From Mucidula mucida (Eukaryota > Basidiomycota > Agaricomycetes > Agaricales > Physalacriaceae), in the NCBI GenBank assembly GCA_015501055.1, contig JADNYV010000034.1, positions 62,001 through 126,000 of the forward strand: a stretch of 64,000 nucleotides of DNA, read 5' to 3'. A program made the translations under genes and the position numbers. Below are positions 58,420-64,000 of the stretch, piece after piece (position 1 is the stretch's first letter; each line of letters begins with the position of its first letter). The notes beneath the pieces are model-generated. The model made no database searches. It was given only the letters and a program-made list of their open reading frames with translations, and was not told the DNA's origin.

Positions 58420-60405
58420 CTAAATCTGCTGTCTTACCGCTCGTCTTGCAGTCGAAGATGGTGTACGATCGCTCCCTGAAGGTGTCACGGTATCATGAAC
58501 ACTAGCTGCAGATGGTCGCCGCGAATGCGCAGTAGACGACGACCGCGGCCGTCCTCCCAAGCTTGCGTTATCCATCAACTCACGCGCCTCCTCCACAGCC
58601 CGCTCATGCGCGCGCTGCTGCGCATCAGCCTGCGCTCCTCGGGAGGCCAGCTCATCCGCCTCCTCTCGCGTCATCGGCCACTCCGCACACACCAACTCAA
58701 ACGTACACGGGTGGCTCGTGTGATACCTCTCCATCACCACCCGCTCATTCTCCTGTATCCCACCAAAGTGTGTCCGACTACAAAGCAAGTCCATCTTCAA
58801 CATGCCCTGCCCAAGCGCGCCGCCCGGTGCGCCCGGATGCGTCGAGCGGTTGTGGTAATACGACTTTCCAGCGGGATCTCGAAGCGCAGGCGATAGGGAG
58901 GCGAATTCCTCTTTCGCAATGCGCCTATGCATGTACATAGAGATGTGCTCGATGACTTCGCCGCACGTCACTCCGACATTGCGATCGTGCGCTGGTACCG
59001 TGATCATGAAGGGCACGAACTTGCACACGAGATAGAGACACGTCGTCCGAGGGAACGTCGCAGGCTCATCTCTCCCAGAGCTCCAGGAAACATTCCCACG
59101 ATCCTTTGAACTCTGACAAGTGTTCGTCGGGTGCCGCAAATCCCACTTGAGATACTCCCTCCCATCATCGTTATCAGGAGGAGGCATCAACGCGGGGTTG
59201 AGCTGCACCGGGGCACCCAGCCGATGAATGAGGAACGGTTCTAGCACAGGCGCGTCTAACGACCGACTTGGGTAAGTGGCGCTACTTGTTCACGTAAAGA
59301 AACTCGACGCACAATGACTACCAGCTGTGAACGGCGGCATGCGGTCGCCCACGCGTCCGCGGCCCATAGGCATCTCAGGCGCGGGGGGCGGTTGGGCAGC
59401 AGCAGCTTGAGCCATCTGCTGCGCCTGCATGTACTCCATCGCGACTTGCGCGAGATTCCGCGTCGCCGCATCCAGCGGATTACCGCCAAACGCCTGCGGC
59501 CCACCCATCCCCATCGGAGGAGGGCCTTGTGGCGGCGGCATTCCCATACCCATAGCCATGCCCATTGGCGAGCCCATGTTCATCCCTCCGATACCGCCAA
59601 GTGGTGCAGGACTAAAGCCAGCCAACGAAGGCGGAAGCACGCCCCCTCCCATACCTAGATGCCCAGGTGTGAATGGCGTGTACTGTCCGCCGATTCCACC
59701 CATCCCACCGCTGGGTACGAATCCAGCTGGAAGACCACCTGGAGGTGGATATCCGCCGGGCAACTGGCCTCCCATGCCACCCGCAGGCGTGCCCGGAAGT
59801 CCACCAGCACCAAAGTTATTCCAAGGAGACGCCTGAGGACCGTACGGCGACGCGAATTGAGCCGGAGCAGGTTGAAAAGGTGAGTGCTGAGGATATCCGC
59901 CTTGTTGTTGTTGTTGAGGATAATAACCGCCTTGTTGCTGGTGTTGCCAGCCAGGAGGGGCGCCATAAGGTGAGGCATATGCATTCGGTAGTTGAGGTGG
60001 CATTGCACCCCAAGGCGAGCTCGAGGGCGGCTGTGCGGGAGGTGCTTGTGGAGGTGACTGGCGCGTATTAGACGGACCAGCTATAGGCGGCGTGAAGGCA
60101 GGCGGCTGCGGCGAATTGCCTGTATCGGGATACCCAGTAAAGTCAGCAGATAGCCCGTTCGGGAGGATGTTGGGTGAGGGGGTGTGGATGCGCGGCGTGC
60201 CAGGATCTCCGGATGTGTGTGGTGATGGTGTGTATTGCAAGCCAGTCGGGATGTAGCCAGGTCCACTGACGTGGGGAGAAATTGGGAAGGGTGGATACCC
60301 GGGGAAGTATGGTGAATATCCGGAAGTGGCGGATTGGGGGAGAGCGCCGTGTCCTCCCTGCGGAGTGGCCAGTGGGGGGATGAAGGGCGTGTTGTGTGAA
60401 GACAT
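58420..60405 (-). CDS. Large DUF6699-type protein with Pro/Gly/Gln-rich N-terminus
   Basis: Two exons (59322-60405, 58420-59255) flank a 66-nt intron (GTAGTC...TTAG) and give 639 aa in perfect frame from the ATG at 60405. Residues 1-~360 are low-complexity: tandem PF/PY/PG patterns, a Gln-rich run (YYPQQQQQGGYPQ) and repeated GMGMG. The C-terminal part (EPFLIHRLGAPVQLNPALM, YLKWDLRHP, EPATFPRTTCLYLVC, VGVTCGEVIEHISMYMH) resembles the basidiomycete DUF6699 domain, here extended by a helical Arg/Glu-rich tail and Ser-rich end. The prion-like N-terminus suggests condensate formation or a scaffold role, which is inference. Biochemical function of DUF6699 is not known to me. Confidence 0.75.
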
Positions 60406-61117
60406 TGTAGATCCGTATCCGAAGGACAACACAAGCCTAAAATGGCTATACTCTTCCTGTGATGAGAACACGGTGTGACAGAAAAGCTGTTGACTCACAC
60501 TTCTCGGTTCTTCTCAATATATTCTCTCCGCAGAGTAGGTCCAGACACGAGGATAAGCCTAAAATGGGGATCTAGTCGTTTTGGACGCGATTACGGTTCT
60601 GCAAAGTACGCCCGATCGATTGTCAGCTTTTTCAACTTGAACTTGTGATCGACGACCAAATTTGTCGAATGAGTTCCGATAGAGAAAGCGTAAACTCTTT
60701 TCAAGACCGCAAAAGACAACCTAGTGACCAGATCAGGCGTGTAATGGCCAAGGACGAATATTACGATGGGTGAGGTTGTTGTTCGAGTCGGAGTCGGTGT
60801 AACCCTAATTTAGGTGGCACGCTACACTTTACCACGCGCTACACCCGGCCGCGAGTCTTTGTAGCCTCGGACCTTATCAAACCGCCTCGTGTACCCACAA
60901 ATCATGTATTTTTACAGCAAAAAACACGAGCACATCCATAAAAAGCACACACAGATTCAATGATACAGTAGATGATAATACAACAGAGGATCATGCCGTC
61001 AAGGTCAAGATGAATACATTTGCGGCCTTGAAACCCAGACGCGCTTCCGCGTAGTGGTCATCCCGGCGCATCGATTCAAAGAAGCATCGGTCCCGCAGCC
61101 AGTCTAGTACGTTTGAG
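60406..61117. other. Intergenic region between the two DUF6699-like genes
   Basis: Promoter region of the upstream-facing large gene and 3' UTR of the next. It contains AAAACACGAGCACATCC-type A-rich sequence near 60920. No gene recognised. Confidence 0.5.
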
Positions 61118-61799
61118 TCAATCAATCATCTCAGTAGAGGCAGGCGTACCGTATCGCTTGAATGCAGTAGCGCCCGCGGCGGGTGCGCTCCCGGGTGTAT
61201 ACATCCCTTGCCATTGTGGATTGGCCCGAGCTTGTCCAGTCCGGCGAACCTGCTCCTTGAGCCGTGCTGGCAACATTTCGAATTCTGCATCCGTCACATT
61301 GTGCTCGGAGTAGCTGTATACAACGTCAGAGGCGATTAAACAACTGTAGAGATCCCGCACTCTTTCCACAAGGCATCGCAAATGTTCCTCATCGTCACAC
61401 CCTTGTCGTTCTTGACTGTTGTGCACCAGGGCGATATCTCGGTAAGAATGTACAGGACCTGCACTCGAGGAAGAGTCGCAGGTTCATCCTTCTGCGCAAA
61501 GACGACATCGCGATCTCTGGCTTCAGGATTGAAGCCGGCAGTATGGCCTGTTGGATACCACGTAAGTAAAGCGCATCCATTGGGAGCGAATAAGACGCGC
61601 CATTGCTCAGGTTAAAGAGAAGGGTGAATTTGACGTGTTTCCCTTGGAGGATGGGATGTATGTCTAGTGTTGGATTCAGCAAGTAGAGGTCCGTTTGGGA
61701 CAGAACGGGGCCATCTGTGTGGAGCGTCAATTGCGGTTCGAGATGAGCAGTCAGTACCCTACAAGAGTTTCCCGGCGACCATTTGCTGATAACATCCAT
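61118..61799 (-). CDS. Short DUF6699-like protein
   Basis: Four exons inferred by frame: 61763-61799, 61562-61714, 61370-61520 and 61118-61313. Introns are 48, 41 and 56 nt, and the total of 537 nt (178 aa) is in exact frame. Donors are GTAGGG, GTGGTA and GTGGAA, which are weak, so exon borders are moderately sure. The protein reads LLNPTLDIHPILQGKHVKF, DALYLPRDRDVVF, EPATLPRVQVLYILTEI, VKNDKGVTMRNICDAL and ends NPQWQGMYTPGSAPAAG. The EPATLPR and VTMRN blocks parallel EPATFPR and VGVTCGEV in the larger neighbour, the basis for the same-family call. Function unknown. Confidence 0.65.
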
Positions 61800-62025
61800 A
61801 ATTCAAGAAGAAAACCAAAGAGAGGCAAGGAATTAGAGGTCTACAGTTATGAGCACGCTTTACAAAAGAAAGAGTTGATCTGATCGTGCGATCAGGCTCC
61901 GGCTGTGGCGGTGCCAAAGTCACGTTGTTCAAGATAAGATTATCTGATAAATTATCGCCTCCGAGATCCCTGTTACGCAATCGTACTCATCCTCTTCCCT
62001 CATCTCCAGCACTTGGTTTTACATT
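61800..62025. other. Short divergent promoter region
   Basis: 226 bp between the ATG of the leftward DUF6699-like gene and the ATG of the rightward CCDC124-type gene. It must carry both promoters. No clear TATA box. Confidence 0.5.
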
Positions 62026-63090
62026 ATGGCTCCCAAAGGAGGAAACGCAAAGAAGGAAGGCGGAAGAGCCAAAAAAGCCGAAAACGAAGCCACCAAGAAG
62101 GCTGCGGCTGCAGCAGATGCTGTGCGCCTCGATTCGCACCTCATTGCATTCCAAACTCTGACAGAAATCGTCTTTCCAGGAACGTAAAGAGGCTGATGCT
62201 TGGAAGGACAACAGCACCAAGGGGGGAAAGGCAGCCAAGGAGGACAAGGAGGCGAAACGTAAAGCCGATCTCGAGCGCAAGGCAGAGAATGCACGGCTCT
62301 TGGCGGAGGAGGAGGCGAGCACTCCAAAGGTCAAGGCGCCGCCCAAGGCTGGTGCCAAGAAGGCGGCAGCGAAGACACCTAAGCCTGCTGGGCCTGGAGC
62401 TATTGCCGCTGGGGGTATTAGTCCTTCGAGCGAGAAGGACTATGAGAAGGAGGAGCCCGAGAGTTTCGAGGCAACTGGTCTTGACAATGCATTGGATCTG
62501 CTCGATGTCGTCACGGCAAAGACTGACAAGGCCAGTGTTGGACAGCAGGCGGCTGGATTGGAGAGACATCCCGAGGTACGGATTCTGATTCACCGATTCA
62601 CTCAGGCTGTTGAAACGGATTTGTTTCAATTTTCAGAGACGTTACAAGGTAATATTTATGTGGATTATATTGATTTGATGAAGATCTGCTAACGCGAAAC
62701 ACAGGCGGCTTTCGAGGCATACCAGGAACGCGAACTGCCTAATCTCAAAGTAGATGTGCGCCACCTGTGCTTTACAGCTCTGGTTATGCTTGCTGACATA
62801 TTCATTAGCACCCGGGATTGCGTCTTCAGCAATACAAAGTAAAACACTGCAGGCCATTGTTCTCGACGCAGTATTTCTGACTCATATGTTCAACAGGACC
62901 TGCTGTACAAACAGTTCCAGAAATCGCCTGAGAATCCGTGAGTAAAGTCTTAATTAAATTGTTATGAGATATTCACTTGCTCTCAACCAGCTTCAACCAG
63001 ACGACCGTATCGTACGACGCGTCCAAGGAGGAGCGTGTAGACGCGCTCAAGAGCAAGAAGGCGCAGGTCGAGGAGCGCCTGCGGGCGTAG
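62026..63090 (+). CDS. CCDC124/Lso2-type ribosome-binding coiled-coil protein
   Basis: Seven exons: 62026-62121, 62180-62575, 62637-62648 (12 nt), 62705-62749, 62809-62838, 62897-62937 and 62991-63090. They give 239 aa in perfect frame. The N-terminal half is a Lys/Glu/Ala-rich coiled coil (EADAWKDNSTKGGKAAKEDK, AKRKADLERKAENARLLAEE). The C-terminal half carries the family's conserved AAFEAYQERELPNLK, HPGLRLQQYKDLLYKQFQKS and PENPFNQTTVSYDA blocks. Human CCDC124 and yeast Lso2 bind idle 80S ribosomes and help them recycle after stress; that role is inferred from family. The unusually small exons all keep frame and join conserved sequence, which makes the model secure. Confidence 0.88.
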
Positions 63091-63513
63091 GTGTTCCGCC
63101 AATCAAACATACCTGGGCGGATGGCCGGCAGTAACGCTGTGTATGTAACATGTCTACGTGTAAGTGTCGCTGCCGTTCCTTGACGCGGGCTAGCGACATG
63201 CCCTTACATGCGCCGTGAATGCTGAAGGTTTCATTTCTGTAGACAATATTGTGTACGATCTCTGTAGTTGATTGAGTCTTGTACGAATTGTTAATGTATT
63301 TCATCACATTCTCCACCCCAGTGACCTTTATTAGCATTGTTTTACAGAGGGTTGTACATTGTACAGGTTGGCTGTAATTGGCTGACTGTAAGGCCGCGAA
63401 GCAATGCAGGACACAGCTATTCGCAGTACTGACAGTGATCGACCGATTAGCTAAGCACTGACATTGAAAATTTAAAAGGAAAAATTCGACCGCCTTGTCA
63501 ACCAACTTGCACG
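63091..63513. other. Intergenic region
   Basis: 3' UTR of the CCDC124-type gene and promoter of calcipressin. AT-rich stretch at 63230-63310; no gene seen. Confidence 0.5.
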
Positions 63514-64000
63514 ATGACTGCTTCCTTCAATATCTCTCTACCCTCATCGTCGTCGCAGACAGTGTCTCCTCGGCCGTTGCAGACGACGAACACGCTGGCA
63601 GTGACCTCGTTGCCCAAGACGTTCTTCCATCCCCAGATAATAGGCGTCCTGAAGACCCATTTCGAGGCATACGGCGAGATAAACCAATGGGTGCCGCTGC
63701 CGACGTTTGGCAGGATCATCGTCGTGTTTGTCTCCAATGACTCTGCTGAGCTAGCCAAGACTGAGTGCGATCCCATAATCCTGCGCGGGGACGTGTACGT
63801 TCCCTTTTTTCCATTTTCATCTGCTCCACTCTAATATCTTGTATTTCAGCTCACAGACCATACTACGCGTATACCGTGCTGATCCCAATCCGCTTGTGAC
63901 GGCCTTTGGCGACGTCGTGCCCCAAGCAAACTACCTGCGCCCACCGGAAATCGAGAAAAACTTTCTCATCTCGCCACCGGGGTCGCCGCCCGTGGGATGG
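63514..64000 (+). CDS. RCN1: Calcipressin (calcineurin regulator), 5' part
   Basis: Exon 1 is 63514-63794; a GTACGT...CAG intron (63795-63849) leads to exon 2, which runs off the right edge. The N-terminus (TNTLAVTSLPKTFFHPQI, AYGEINQWVPLPTFGRIIVV) is the RRM-like fold of the RCAN family. Exon 2 contains NYLRPPEIEKNFLISPPGSP followed by PVGW, matching the family's signature FLISPPxSPPxxW, which binds calcineurin. Calcipressins tune the calcium-activated phosphatase calcineurin. The C-terminal PxIxIT-type motif lies beyond the window. The frame is intact across the splice. Confidence 0.93.

Overview
The window is nuclear DNA of a filamentous basidiomycete, most likely an Agaricomycete. Genes are intron-dense with 41-66 nt GT-AG introns. 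They include a many-exon cytochrome P450, two DUF6699-type proteins, a Zn2Cys6 regulator, an F-box relic and a Copia element. All gene models below were spliced by hand from the sequence. Family names rest on motifs I could read; no database search was possible.

Left end (1-5118): the N-terminal part of a Ser/Pro-rich protein kinase runs off the left edge (minus strand). It is followed by a glycogen-targeting protein phosphatase 1 regulatory subunit with an RVxF motif and a CBM21 domain (minus strand).

Middle (4871-37530): a large segmental triplication. A 6.2-kb segment, here called X, starts inside the PP1-subunit gene and ends inside exon 4 of a Zn2Cys6 transcription factor gene. It occurs three times: 4871-11048, 17899-24119 and 31340-37530. 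Between the copies sits a 6.9-7.2-kb segment, here called Y (11049-17898 and 24120-31339), giving X-Y-X-Y-X. Only the outer edges keep whole genes: the PP1 subunit is complete at the left and the transcription factor (36344-38591) at the right. Inner copies carry a 5' stub of the first gene and a 3' stub of the second. Y holds at least one coherently spliced gene of unknown function. The second Y copy also carries a 337-bp MITE that the first lacks.

Right part (38592-64000): a conventional gene-dense region. It has adenylate kinase, ribosomal protein uS11 (RPS14), an F-box pseudogene, and an aldehyde dehydrogenase pseudogene split by a 5.5-kb Ty1/Copia retrotransposon whose 3' LTR carries a second MITE. 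Next come two tandem NTF2/SnoaL-like genes with an inverted relic of a third, a 13-exon cytochrome P450, two DUF6699-like genes, a CCDC124/Lso2-type ribosome-binding protein, and the start of calcipressin (RCAN).

Housekeeping genes (ADK, RPS14, CCDC124, calcipressin) reconstruct with perfect frame. Several others need removal of one base from a G/C run, which suggests decay or homopolymer errors in the assembly. I found no CRISPR array, rRNA or convincing tRNA gene.
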